Positions 26,560 through 35,582 of a stretch of 64,000 nt of DNA are shown here, piece after piece (position 1 is the stretch's first letter; each line of letters begins with the position of its first letter). The stretch comes from Chitinophagaceae bacterium (GTDB lineage: Bacteria; Bacteroidota; Bacteroidia; Chitinophagales; Chitinophagaceae). The notes beneath the pieces were generated by a model, which had not been told where the DNA came from, ran no database searches, and saw nothing but the letters and a program-made list of their open reading frames with translations. The translations under genes were made by a program, and so were the position numbers. The stretch covers positions 1-64,000 of the forward strand of contig JAIEQM010000063.1 in assembly GCA_019747705.1 (NCBI GenBank), in the 5' to 3' direction.

Positions 26560-28929
26560 CTATTTTACCAGCATAAGTTTGGTCCGTAGTTTTATTCCTT
26601 CTTCAGTACTCAGTTCAGCGGTGTACATACCGGGGGTTAATGCGTTAAAATTGTTCATAGTATAGGCCATTACTCCTTTCTGGCAGAAAATGCGTTCAGC
26701 CTTTACCTGCTTGCCGCTCATATCAAATATTTTTAGTTCACAAGCCCCTGCTTTTTCAGAAGCAATATTAAATGTGGCAGCTTCTCTCACAGGATTGGGA
26801 TATACTTCTAATGAACTGGCGCCGGGTCTTGTGTTACTGCTGAGTTTAATGATGTTGCTGTACCTGGCTTCGTAGTTTTGAAGAATTACTTTGATGCGGT
26901 AATAAAATTCGCCATTATTATTTCTGTCAGTAAAGCTGTATTCATTTAATCCTTTTGCATCCAGTTTTGTAACAGCAGTAAATATATTTCCGTCCCTGCT
27001 GCGCTCCAGTTCATAAGCTTTTACATTTTGTTCATCATTTACCTGCCAGAATAATTCAGGCACCTGGTTCGGTATCCTGCCGGATAATTTAAGTCCTTCA
27101 AACGGAAGAATACAATAACCATTGGAGTTCATAAAAAAAATAGATTGCGTTCTTGTTACACAACTGCCGTCAGTAATTGCCAAACGGTAACGTATGGTTG
27201 GTGAAGTATTGGTAGCTGAAACGGTATTGGGTAAATTACTGAAGGGAGAACCGCTATTGGTATAAGTTGCCCCTCCATTGGCGCTTACTTCCCATTGATA
27301 ACTTGGGCTTCCGAATTGCTGGCAGGGGGCGGTGGCTGTTGTTAATACGGTTAATGATGGCCCGCAACTGCCCGACGTGTTGCCTGAGAAACTCAGAGGG
27401 TTGGTTACTTCTGAAAAGAATATATCATCCACAGCAAAATCATTTCCATAACCACCCTGCTGAAAATTATAAACTGTAACCGTGCTGTTGCCAACAGTTA
27501 CCGGCGCTTTAAAACGCACACCTACTTTTTGCCATCCCTGGTCATTCAATCTTGTTCTTGTTATAATATCAGAAGGTTGCTGGTTGGCATTGAGGTTCTG
27601 AAAATCATAAATAATACCATTTACCACCAGGCCCAGCCTTGGTATAATGGGCTGATAAGTAAGATTGGGATTACTGCTGTTATTTTTATTACGTGCAAAA
27701 TAGGGCTGGATATTTTTTACCCAAAAGCTCAATTCATATTCTTTACAGGCCTGTATGGAAAGATTGCTGATGGAGATAACCCTGTCCTGCTGGTAGTTGG
27801 CATTCACCATCATAAACGATCCGTTGGTAGTGCCATCATTGGCATTATTGGAGCCGGTATGATCCCTGGTAGCCTGCATGGTTCCCCATAACTGATTGTT
27901 GCGGGAGGTATAATCAAAGTTGCGTAATAACCAGTTGTTATTGGCGGTAAAACTCACATCAGGAAAAAAACTGGACCATGCAAGTGAATATCTTGAATCC
28001 TGCGGGTCGCTGGTGGAAAATGGCACAAATGTGTAATCAGTAATGGAATTGGCCGGCAATGTGGGCGATGCAGAGGTTCCGAAATTACCATTGGTAATGG
28101 CATTGGTACCAACACTGTAACTGCAGGTTACATTATCTGTATAACATTTTACGCCCGACTTAACCTGCACCTCCACATTAATTAAACGGAAAGCAGTTTG
28201 ACCCTGTACACGGATGCGCACGGGGTAAATGCCAGGGTACAGGTTATCAATTTGAAAATTAGATCCGGAGCCGGTTGTTGTAATAGTAAAGCCGCTTCCA
28301 ACCGTAGTTGAAATTTCATATAGGGTGCCATTTTTTAACCCGCTAATCCTGATGCTTCCATCATTAGTTAAACAATCATTTGCAGTTGCTTGCTGTGATG
28401 CATTGAGACCGTCAAGGTTATCACCTGCTGGTAACAGCACAACACTGTAAACACCGGCACGTTGCTGGTCTCCCCCAACTGAATTCCAGTTTCCGAATGT
28501 ATAATCATCCACATTGCCACCAGCCTGGTTATTGGTGGTGAGGTTATCATCAAAAAGGTCTCTGTAAACGCCAAATGTATAAGCGCCGGGTGCAAGGCCG
28601 CTGATTGTATTTTGAAAAGAGTTGCCACTGTTTAATTGTCTGTTGCCGATCCCGGAAACTAATGTACCATCAAATCTTAAACCTCCATGCATATCCCATG
28701 CTCTTATACGTGTGCCGCTGCCAAAGTTCCAGGTGATAGAAACACTGCCATCTGTGGTATTTGATCCGGTTGGCGGAGTAACTGAAAAAGCAGGGTGCTG
28801 ATTGGTAGGAGAACTCTGCAATGCAACAGGGCCTAATGCAAATACCTGGTTAGGGGTGTAATTGGGTATTTGACTTTTAAGTGATGTAACAATACACACT
28901 ATTGCTGATAATAAAAATAAACGCTTCAT
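26560..28929 (-). CDS. secreted protein with T9SS type A sorting domain
   Basis: A 789-residue exported protein. It has a signal peptide (MKRLFLLSAIVCIVTSLKSQ). Residues about 40-130 resemble a bacterial Ig-like or SprB-like repeat (GSNTTDGSVSITWNFGSG). A domain near 280-520 ends in NDFAVDDIFFSEV, as in carbohydrate-binding or adhesion modules. A fibronectin-like part lies near 615-700. The C-terminal sorting domain has SLEVYPNPVREAATFNIASE, then GMYTAELSTEEGIK, and ends KLMLVK. The type IX system should carry it across the outer membrane and anchor it to the surface or release it. It is flanked by a strong terminator. Confidence 0.9.
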   Translation of the reverse strand: MKRLFLLSAIVCIVTSLKSQIPNYTPNQVFALGPVALQSSPTNQHPAFSVTPPTGSNTTDGSVSITWNFGSGTRIRAWDMHGGLRFDGTLVSGIGNRQLNSGNSFQNTISGLAPGAYTFGVYRDLFDDNLTTNNQAGGNVDDYTFGNWNSVGGDQQRAGVYSVVLLPAGDNLDGLNASQQATANDCLTNDGSIRISGLKNGTLYEISTTVGSGFTITTTGSGSNFQIDNLYPGIYPVRIRVQGQTAFRLINVEVQVKSGVKCYTDNVTCSYSVGTNAITNGNFGTSASPTLPANSITDYTFVPFSTSDPQDSRYSLAWSSFFPDVSFTANNNWLLRNFDYTSRNNQLWGTMQATRDHTGSNNANDGTTNGSFMMVNANYQQDRVISISNLSIQACKEYELSFWVKNIQPYFARNKNNSSNPNLTYQPIIPRLGLVVNGIIYDFQNLNANQQPSDIITRTRLNDQGWQKVGVRFKAPVTVGNSTVTVYNFQQGGYGNDFAVDDIFFSEVTNPLSFSGNTSGSCGPSLTVLTTATAPCQQFGSPSYQWEVSANGGATYTNSGSPFSNLPNTVSATNTSPTIRYRLAITDGSCVTRTQSIFFMNSNGYCILPFEGLKLSGRIPNQVPELFWQVNDEQNVKAYELERSRDGNIFTAVTKLDAKGLNEYSFTDRNNNGEFYYRIKVILQNYEARYSNIIKLSSNTRPGASSLEVYPNPVREAATFNIASEKAGACELKIFDMSGKQVKAERIFCQKGVMAYTMNNFNALTPGMYTAELSTEEGIKLRTKLMLVK

Positions 28930-29126
28930 AGGGATTGATATTTACTTATAGGTACAAGATTCTACTGCAAAGGACAATAAAAAAACTCTTACATACAATA
29001 GTGTAAACACTTACCAGCATATGTTTATTTGCGGATATACTATTGTGTTTTTACATATCCATTATAGGAATACTACGATTACAGCACGGTAGTTAAGTGC
29101 GTTTTGTTTCCAAAGGAGCAGTAAAT
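28930..29126. other. intergenic with a spaced inverted repeat
   Basis: The arms ACAATAGT (28995-29002) and ACTATTGT (29039-29046) are perfect complements about 36 bp apart, upstream of the T9SS protein gene. This could be a regulator site or chance in AT-rich DNA. Confidence 0.3.
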
Positions 29127-30863
29127 TCACCGTGTTAGTTGATATTTCCTTCCGGGTATGGCAGCTAATAATTCCTGTGTGTATTTTTTTTGGGGATGAT
29201 GATAAATGTCATGAACCGTTCCCATTTCTTCAATTTGTCCTTTATTCATTACAATGATCCGGTCGCTGATGTATTGCACCACCGCTAAATCATGCGAAAT
29301 AAAAAGAGAAGTAAAGTTGAATTCTTTTTTTAAATTATTGAGCAAATTAAGTACCTGCGCCTGTACACTTACATCAAGAGCAGAAACAGATTCATCCCAC
29401 ACAATAAAAGAGGGATTGAGTGCAAGCGCTCTTGCAATAACAAGTCTTTGCCGCTGACCACCACTGAACTCATGCGGATAGCGGTTGTACCGGTCTGCTT
29501 TTAGATTTACTTTTTCCAGCAGCTCAATTACTTTTTCTTTTGCCTGTTTTTTGTTTGCTGCAACATTGTGCACCAGCATTGGCTCGGCAATGGCGCTTCC
29601 AATACTGATGCGTGGATTAAGTGATGAATAAGGATCCTGGAAAACGATTTGCAATTCTTTGCGGTGTTGTTTAAAATGGGAGAGAGGTGTATCCAAAATG
29701 TTTTGCTCATTCAAAATAATTTTGCCCGATGTGGGTTTAATCAAACGCAGGATAGTTCTTCCGAGTGTTGTTTTGCCGCAACCGCTTTCACCAACAAGAC
29801 CAAGTGTTTCACCTTTATAAATATCAAAACTCACATCATTTACTGCTTTGATAAACTGCGTTGTTTTGCCAAATAATTTTTTCTGCGCAGGAAACCATAC
29901 GCTGAGATTTTGAATTGAAAGTAATTTGTCGTTATCGTTTAAAATTGCATTACTAACTACTATCGGCTTAGGGCTACCGGCTGTAATTTTAGGTTCTTGT
30001 TCCTTGTTTCTTATTTCTTCACTTTCTAAAAAATCACTCACCACCGGCAACCGCATTTCTTTTATGTACAATGATGGACGGCATGCAAGCAAAGCCTTTG
30101 TATAAGGATGCTGTGCATGGCTGAAAATTTCTTTAACAGTTCCCTGTTCAGCAATGTTTCCCTTATAAAGGACTGCAATTTTATCTGCCAGTTCTTCCAC
30201 CACACCCAAATCATGCGTGATGAACAAAATGCCCATACCTGTTTCCTGTTGCAATTCTTTCATGAGCTGAAGAATTGTTTTTTGCACGGTTACATCCAAA
30301 GCAGTGGTAGGTTCATCTGCAATTAATAATGATGGATTGCAACTCATGGCCATGGCAATCATCACCCTTTGTTTTTGTCCGCCGCTGAGTTCATGCGGAT
30401 AACGGTTGATGATGGCAGCAGGATTGGGCAGTTTTACTTTTTCAAACAAAGCAATGGTTCTTTGTTTGGCTTCAGTTTTTGAAACTTTTTGATGCAGTTG
30501 AATGGCTTCCATCACCTGCTCGCCACATTTAAAAACCGGATTGAGTGAACTCATCGGTTCCTGGAATATCATGGCAATTTCATTACCACGTATCTGCTGC
30601 ATTTGTTTTTCTGATGCTGCAAGGAGGTTGATGGTGCTGCCATCTTTTTTTGTCAATAATATTTCTCCGTTGGGGTATTGTGCAGGTGGCGCCGGCAATA
30701 AACGCAAAACAGAAAGTGAAGTAATGGATTTGCCTGAACCGCTTTCGCCCACAACAGCCACCACTTCTCCTTTATCAATACTGAATGAAATGCCGTTAAC
30801 CGCTCTACTTGTTTCCCCTTCTGTTTGAAATTGAATTGTAAGATTATTGATTTGCAGCAGCAT
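29127..30863 (-). CDS. double ABC ATPase for oligopeptide-type importer (GsiA/YejF-like)
   Basis: A 578-residue protein holding two complete ABC ATPase domains in tandem. Domain 1 shows Walker A GESGSGKSIT, signature LSGGQKQR and Walker B LLIADEPTTALD. Domain 2 (from about residue 310) shows GESGCGKTTLG, FSGGQRQR and a Walker B in FIVWDESVSALDVS. Each has an OPN-type C-terminal tail. Such fusions power peptide, glutathione or nickel importers of the Dpp/Opp family. The matching permease and binding-protein genes are not next to it, so it must serve distant subunits. I chose ATG 30863, just before LQINNLTIQF. Confidence 0.9.
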   Translation of the reverse strand: MLLQINNLTIQFQTEGETSRAVNGISFSIDKGEVVAVVGESGSGKSITSLSVLRLLPAPPAQYPNGEILLTKKDGSTINLLAASEKQMQQIRGNEIAMIFQEPMSSLNPVFKCGEQVMEAIQLHQKVSKTEAKQRTIALFEKVKLPNPAAIINRYPHELSGGQKQRVMIAMAMSCNPSLLIADEPTTALDVTVQKTILQLMKELQQETGMGILFITHDLGVVEELADKIAVLYKGNIAEQGTVKEIFSHAQHPYTKALLACRPSLYIKEMRLPVVSDFLESEEIRNKEQEPKITAGSPKPIVVSNAILNDNDKLLSIQNLSVWFPAQKKLFGKTTQFIKAVNDVSFDIYKGETLGLVGESGCGKTTLGRTILRLIKPTSGKIILNEQNILDTPLSHFKQHRKELQIVFQDPYSSLNPRISIGSAIAEPMLVHNVAANKKQAKEKVIELLEKVNLKADRYNRYPHEFSGGQRQRLVIARALALNPSFIVWDESVSALDVSVQAQVLNLLNNLKKEFNFTSLFISHDLAVVQYISDRIIVMNKGQIEEMGTVHDIYHHPQKKYTQELLAAIPGRKYQLTR

Positions 30864-31111
30864 CAGCAACAAGATAAGTGTTTTTTGATTTTTTTATCCA
30901 GGTGTTTGTTGAGCCGTATAAAATAAAAGATAAACAAGACTGTTTTTTTCAAAAATAATTATTTGCTTCTGAGTGCTTGGCATGTTTTGTGTTTTGATAA
31001 AGTACAGTCATTTGAATATCCGGTTCCTGCATTGTTCAGTAATCTTTTATCAGTTCATTATAACTCAGCATACTGGTAACTTGAACGTGTTCACTTTTAA
31101 AGCAACTGAAC
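30864..31111. other. divergent intergenic region, nothing clear
   Basis: About 248 bp between the ABC ATPase start and the DUF1800 pseudogene start. AT-rich with poly-A/T stretches. No hairpin or small gene stands out. Confidence 0.3.
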
Positions 31112-32430
31112 ATGGGGAAAATTTATAACCGGAGAACCTTTTTGGGAGGCGGCTCACCAACAGCAACCGATACCATTCCTGCATCACGCAGTTATGAAAA
31201 ATATGTTAACCAAAAAATACCGGACAATCTCAATCGTACCAACAGCGGCATTGCTCCTTACTCTGGTCCATGGACGGATGTTCAAATTTTTCATTTACTC
31301 CGCCGCACCACATTTGGTGTAAAAAAACGCATGCTGATTTGCTCAAAACAATGACCATGAGCCAGGCAGTGGATTACCTCATTGATAATCCTGTGCAGCC
31401 AACAGATACACCTTTAAATTGTTACCAAAATGATTATGCTGATACACAGGGTTGCCCCGCAGGGGCTTCCTGGGTAAATTACGCAGCACCGTTCAACGAT
31501 GATTTTGTTCTTACTTATTTCCGCACCTACTGGAGTTTTATTCCGTGGTGGTACAACCGTATGATCAGTCAGCCGCCGCATATACTGGAAAAGATCAATT
31601 TGTTCCGGGCCAATCATTTCAGTGTACAGATGAGTGATATCAATTATGCGAAAACCAATTTTCAGCATTTCAAAACGATCCGGCAGAATGCGTTGGGCAA
31701 TATGAAAACACTGGTAAAGCAGGTGACCATTGATCCGCATATGCTCTTCTTTTTAAATGGCGCATGGAATAATAAATGGGCGCCGGATGAAAACTATGCA
31801 AGAGAATTACAGGAGTTATATACAGTTGGTAAAGGGCCCGGCTCCGGCTACACAGAAAACGATGTAAAAGAACTTATTTCATTTACGGGTAAATGGAAAA
31901 ACGAAAATGAAGCAGAACTGAAATGGATGGTGGAGGATGAAACGAATATTGACAGATATGATATAATGCGTTCTTCCAATAATTCAGACTTTGAAAAAGT
32001 TGGAACCGTAAATGCAATCAATTCGCCTGTACGGAATGTGTATACTTATTTCGACAGGAATTTACAGGAACCCTTGTATTATTATAAACTTCGAATGATT
32101 GAAAAAGGAAGCGGCAGTAAATTTTCTGAAATCGTTACAGTAAGACGCCATGATGCGGAACAGGCAATTAAAATGAAAGTATTCCCCAATCCTGTGCGCA
32201 AGTCATTCACGCTTTCTTTTGAAAATAATATAACAGGCAGCTTAACGGTTCGTTTGATGAGCCTTGATGGTAAAGAAGTATGGAAACAGGTAGTGAATAC
32301 AACAGGAGTTTTGAATGTTGTATTTGATTTGGGAAACAAATCCATACCCCCGGGAGTGTATATGCTGCAGGTAGTAACAAACGGTAAAGAAGGAGTAATA
32401 AAAGTGGTGGTGCAGCAGAGCGCCCAATAA
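31112..32430 (+). pseudogene. frameshifted DUF1800 gene fused to a T9SS-protein tail
   Basis: The N-terminal half is DUF1800: MGKIYNRRTFLGGG, IFHLLRRTTFGV, then after a frameshift ADLLKTMTMSQAVDYLI, INLFRANHFS, and NEEYARE-like ENYARELQELYTVGKG. The shift lies in the A run at 31321-31327: seven A are present, where eight would keep the frame. At about 31890, right after ENDVKELISFTG, DUF1800 stops short. It continues in frame into an unrelated fibronectin-like stretch (ENEAELKWMVEDETNIDRYD) and a T9SS sorting domain (KVFPNPVRKSFTLSFENN, PPGVYMLQVV). DUF1800 proteins are normally 450-600 residues. The gene therefore carries a deletion fusing two genes plus a frameshift, or a sequencing error in the A run. 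Confidence 0.85.
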
Positions 32431-32472
32431 CATCATTTACGTTTTAAGTATTCATTCATCTTAAAACACTTT

Positions 32473-33249
32473 TTACTCTTCAAACTTCAGATGCTTAACC
32501 GTATGTCCGTTGTTAATTAATTGTTTGAGTGAAGCAATACCGATTTTAATATGCGTTTCTACATAATTGGTGGTAACTTCTTTATCACTCTGCTCTGTTT
32601 TTACACCTTCGGGTGTCATGGGGTTATCACTCACTAATAACAATGCGCCGGTTGGTATGTGATTATAAAAGCCAACTGTAAAAATAGTGGCAGTTTCCAT
32701 ATCAATAGCCATTACTCTTATTTTTTCAAGATAGGCTTTAAACTCTTCATCATGCTCCCACACTCTTCTGTTAGTGGTGTAACAAGTGCCCGTCCAGTAA
32801 TCACAATCAAAATCACGTATAGTTGTTGAAACAGCTTTTTGCAAAGCAAAAGAAGGCAAGGCCGGTACTTCTGATGGAAAATAATCACGGCTGGTACCTT
32901 CACCACGGATAGCAGCAATGGGAAGAATTAAATCGCCAATTTTATTTTTACGTTTCAATCCGCCGCATTTGCCCAGAAACAAAACGCCCTTGGGTCTGAT
33001 GGCAGAAAGCAAATCCATAACTGTTGCAGCAGTGGCGCTGCCCATACCAAAGTTGATGATGGTAATACCTTCGGCTGTAGCACATTGCATGGGTTTGTCT
33101 TCACCGAAAATGGATACGTTGTTCCATTCTGCAAACATTTTTACATAGTTGCTGAAATTGGTGAGCAGGATGTATTTGCCAAACTCATGGAGTTGCTTGC
33201 CCGTATACCGTGGCAGCCAGTTGCGTACAATTTCTTCTTTCGTCTTCAT
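32473..33249 (-). CDS. amn: AMP nucleosidase
   Basis: A 258-residue nucleosidase of the phosphorylase superfamily that splits AMP to adenine and ribose 5-phosphate. Visible are TAEGITIINFGMGSATAATV, GVLFLGKCGGLKRKNKIGDL, the purine-site region EGTSRDYFP, and the active-site MAIDMETATIF and LLVSDNPMTPEGVK. The shorter Bacteroidota form (about 258) lacks the N-terminal regulatory domain of the E. coli enzyme (about 484). The gene is divergent from the HsdR-N-like gene (47 bp). Confidence 0.92.
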   Translation of the reverse strand: MKTKEEIVRNWLPRYTGKQLHEFGKYILLTNFSNYVKMFAEWNNVSIFGEDKPMQCATAEGITIINFGMGSATAATVMDLLSAIRPKGVLFLGKCGGLKRKNKIGDLILPIAAIRGEGTSRDYFPSEVPALPSFALQKAVSTTIRDFDCDYWTGTCYTTNRRVWEHDEEFKAYLEKIRVMAIDMETATIFTVGFYNHIPTGALLLVSDNPMTPEGVKTEQSDKEVTTNYVETHIKIGIASLKQLINNGHTVKHLKFEE

Positions 33250-33296
33250 ACTTCTTTATTTTTGAATTCTGCTAAAATAATCATTTACTTTGAAGC

Positions 33297-33731
33297 ATGG
33301 TGAAAGTGGAGTTTCCAAAATTTGATTTCCAGATTAAAGAAGCGGATGGAAAGGAGTTGATTTTTGATGAAATCCGTAAGCAGTGGGTGCGTCTCACGCC
33401 TGAAGAATGGGTGCGGCAGAATTTTATTCAGTACCTGGTTCAAACAAAAAACTATCCTGCTTCTTTGATTGGTGTTGAAAAAGAAATTCAACTGGGCGAA
33501 CTAAAAAAGCGGTTTGATTTGCTTGTGTTTGATAAAAACCATCAACCGTGGATGATGATTGAATGCAAGGCAATGGAAGTAAAGCTGGATGATGATGTGC
33601 TGCAGCAGGCGCTGCGGTATAATCAATCAATACCGGTGCAATACCTGGTAATTACCAATGGTTCTTATACGGTTTGTTATGAAAAAAACGAAAGCGGTTT
33701 AAAAGTGATCAATGAACTCCCTGTTTTTTAA
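33297..33731 (+). CDS. HsdR N-terminal-like PD-(D/E)xK protein
   Basis: A 144-residue stand-alone protein resembling the nuclease domain of type I restriction HsdR subunits. PD-(D/E)xK residues are visible: RFD74, then E89-C-K91 in WMMIECKAMEV, with Q105 nearby. No helicase, HsdM or HsdS gene is present, so it is not a restriction system here. Single-domain copies are widespread in Bacteroidota, and their role is unknown (nucleic-acid processing is a guess). It is tail-to-tail with the acyl-CoA reductase gene. Confidence 0.88.
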   Translation: MVKVEFPKFDFQIKEADGKELIFDEIRKQWVRLTPEEWVRQNFIQYLVQTKNYPASLIGVEKEIQLGELKKRFDLLVFDKNHQPWMMIECKAMEVKLDDDVLQQALRYNQSIPVQYLVITNGSYTVCYEKNESGLKVINELPVF

Positions 33732-33744
33732 TAGGCTTTTTTCT

Positions 33745-34740
33745 TCATAACCCCGGCAAAAACCGCATTACATCCACACCATCTGCATAATCCATCAGCC
33801 CCGGACTTTGTGCAGCGCCAAACGGCAAACCATTTGCGCCAACAACTGCCTGGATTTTATCGTTATTTTTTAGCTGTTTATACATTGTGCCGGCATCATC
33901 ATAAAACTGATAGTGTAATGTACCAATAGGAGAGAAGGGGCTTTCTGCTTCAATCATTACCACACAATCATTGGTCATGTAAAAGATGTTGTTCATTAAA
34001 TAAATGGCCAGTTGATAATCATAGTTGTTCCTGTATTTATGATGATCAAAGAACCAGCTGTACTTACGCAATGCGTTGAGCAGCGGAACAAAATCATAAT
34101 CATTTGGTACATAAAGCTGTGTTACGTTTCGGCATCCAAGCCCGAAGTATTGCATTATATCATCCGCCAGTAAATTCAATTCGGCTTTTGTTTCATTACC
34201 CGTGAGTACAGCCACACTTGTTCTGTTTTTTCGGATGATGGAAGGGTAGCGGCCAAAATAATATTCAAAATACCGGGCGCTGTTATCACTGCCTGTGGTA
34301 ATGTAGGCATCACAGTCTTTAAGTGTTTCAGAAAACTGTACATGGTGGGCCACATCAGCGTTCCATTCAATCATTGTATCCGCCAAATGTTTCAGCAGCA
34401 CATCATCCTTACTGCTTTGTTTGATAATTTGATGATGACCGCTTACAAACACCGCCAGAAAATCATGAAAACCCACCAGCGGAATATTGCCGGCCATTAC
34501 TATACCCGCTTTTTTGGGAATAATATTGTCATCAAGTTTGTAATGATCCACCCACTGCTCCAATTTTTGTTTTTGTAAAAACATTTGGGCAATATTTCCA
34601 GCAGCAAGTTCCACAAACTGTGGCACGAACCAATTGTTCTTTTGCATGGCTCTTTGTTTGGCTGCCTGCCATTCTTCAGATTGTGCAGAAATATATTGAC
34701 CCAGTTGTATTAAAATTTCTAATCTTTCTTGTAATTTCAT
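33745..34740 (-). CDS. LuxC-like acyl-CoA reductase
   Basis: A 331-residue protein of the acyl-CoA reductase (LuxC) family, which reduces acyl-CoA or acyl thioesters to aldehydes with NADPH. The family motifs are AGIVMAGNIPLVGFHDFLAV, then DDVLLKHL, DAYITTGSDNSARYF, RKNRTSVAVLTGNE and the active-site cysteine region YFGLGCRNVTQLYVP. No luciferase genes are present. In Bacteroidota this gene is commonly next to a ferredoxin gene, as here, where it is divergent by 68 bp. A role in fatty aldehyde or lipid metabolism is inferred. Confidence 0.85.
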   Translation of the reverse strand: MKLQERLEILIQLGQYISAQSEEWQAAKQRAMQKNNWFVPQFVELAAGNIAQMFLQKQKLEQWVDHYKLDDNIIPKKAGIVMAGNIPLVGFHDFLAVFVSGHHQIIKQSSKDDVLLKHLADTMIEWNADVAHHVQFSETLKDCDAYITTGSDNSARYFEYYFGRYPSIIRKNRTSVAVLTGNETKAELNLLADDIMQYFGLGCRNVTQLYVPNDYDFVPLLNALRKYSWFFDHHKYRNNYDYQLAIYLMNNIFYMTNDCVVMIEAESPFSPIGTLHYQFYDDAGTMYKQLKNNDKIQAVVGANGLPFGAAQSPGLMDYADGVDVMRFLPGL

Positions 34741-34769
34741 TCAAACAATTTTAAATTGCGTTAGGAACG

Positions 34770-34804
34770 CAAAAGTAAACGAATCTAATCCCAAAAATTC
34801 AAAA
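34770..34804 (-). promoter_or_regulatory. Bacteroidota-type promoter for the acyl-CoA reductase
   Basis: On the minus strand TACTTTTG (complement of 34770-34777) matches TAnnTTTG exactly. A TTTTG (complement of 34800-34804) lies 22 bases upstream. The box is 29 bp before the ATG. Confidence 0.5.
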
Positions 34805-34808
34805 CCGT

Positions 34809-35156
34809 ATGGCTATTAAGATTACAGAAGAATGTATTAATTGCGGGGCATGCGAACCGGAATGTCCCAACAATGCTATTTATGAAGGTGGCGTAGAGTG
34901 GGCTATTGCTGATGGTACAACTGTAAAGGGTTCTTACACATTGGTGGATGGTACCGTGGTGGATGCCGAAGCAAAAAATGCGCCGGTGAGTATGGATACG
35001 TATTATATTACGCCCAATAAGTGCACCGAGTGCCAGGGCTTTCATGAAGAGCCGCAGTGTGCAGCCGTTTGCCCGGTTGATTGCTGTGTGCCCGATGAAA
35101 TGTATGTGGAAACGGTAGAGCAGTTAATGAGCAAAAAAGCAGCGCTGCATATATAA
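34809..35156 (+). CDS. 2[4Fe-4S] ferredoxin, YfhL-like
   Basis: A 115-residue ferredoxin. The first cluster is [12 protein letters not shown] (C9, C12, C15, C19). The second uses [20 protein letters not shown], with the longer spacing between cysteines 2 and 3 that marks the YfhL-like/AlvinFdx group. A ~45-residue insert separates the two, longer than in YfhL (about 86 residues). It is a cytoplasmic electron carrier with a probably low potential. The head-to-head arrangement with the acyl-CoA reductase suggests shared control. A strong terminator follows at 35228. Confidence 0.92.
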   Translation: MAIKITEECINCGACEPECPNNAIYEGGVEWAIADGTTVKGSYTLVDGTVVDAEAKNAPVSMDTYYITPNKCTECQGFHEEPQCAAVCPVDCCVPDEMYVETVEQLMSKKAALHI

Positions 35157-35227
35157 AATGTTTTTTCCATGGATAGTTCCCGTAAGAACGATTCCTGATT
35201 ACAAACGGGTGATATTTCCCGTAAAAA

Positions 35228-35263
35228 AAGGTGAAGGGATGAAATCCTTCACCTTACTTTTTT
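35228..35263 (+). terminator. intrinsic terminator after the ferredoxin gene
   Basis: AAGGTGAAGG (35228-35237) and CCTTCACCTT (35246-35255) form a 10-bp stem with an 8-base loop. An A run precedes it and a T run (ACTTTTTT) follows. Confidence 0.85.
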
Positions 35264-35370
35264 ATAGTGTGATGAAAACAGTACGCTTCAAAAAAAGCTA
35301 TATTCATTACAACTGTTCAAGTGATGCTCTTCATTTGAAATTTGCTTTACTTTCTTTTTTTAGTGACTTA

Positions 35371-35490
35371 CCCCTTTCCCCTCTCTGCTTCGCAAAGAGG
35401 GATGAGCAACGATTCTGAAAAATTATAGCTACTCAATATAGCGGGGGCTAAAGCCCCCTTCTCTGTTTGCAGCGAAGGGTTGGGGATGAG
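35371..35490. repeat. tandem intergenic hairpin modules
   Basis: Two related modules lie in tandem. Module 1 (35371-35406) and module 2 (35453-35490) both begin CCCC(C)TT, contain CTCTG and end GGGATGAG. Between them GGGGGCT/AGCCCCC (35443-35449 and 35452-35458) makes a compact hairpin that joins module 2. Such C-rich/G-rich intergenic repeats recur in Bacteroidota genomes and are probably mobile, non-coding elements. Confidence 0.6.
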
Positions 35491-35582
35491 TGCGATAAAC
35501 GTACTTTTAATAATTTGCAAAACCTTTCCCAACAATCTGCTTTCAAACTTTGCTTTTTCTCCCGAAATCTTATCTTGCACAC

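Noticed and set aside
33297..33731. Type I restriction-modification or other phage defence system
   Set aside because: Only a stand-alone HsdR-N-like domain; no helicase, methylase or specificity gene nearby, and it is common in Bacteroidota genomes.
33745..34740. Bioluminescence operon
   Set aside because: Only the LuxC-like reductase is present; no luxA, luxB, luxD or luxE.
35158..35418. 86-codon plus frame after the ferredoxin
   Set aside because: It covers a terminator and an intergenic repeat module; no coding support.
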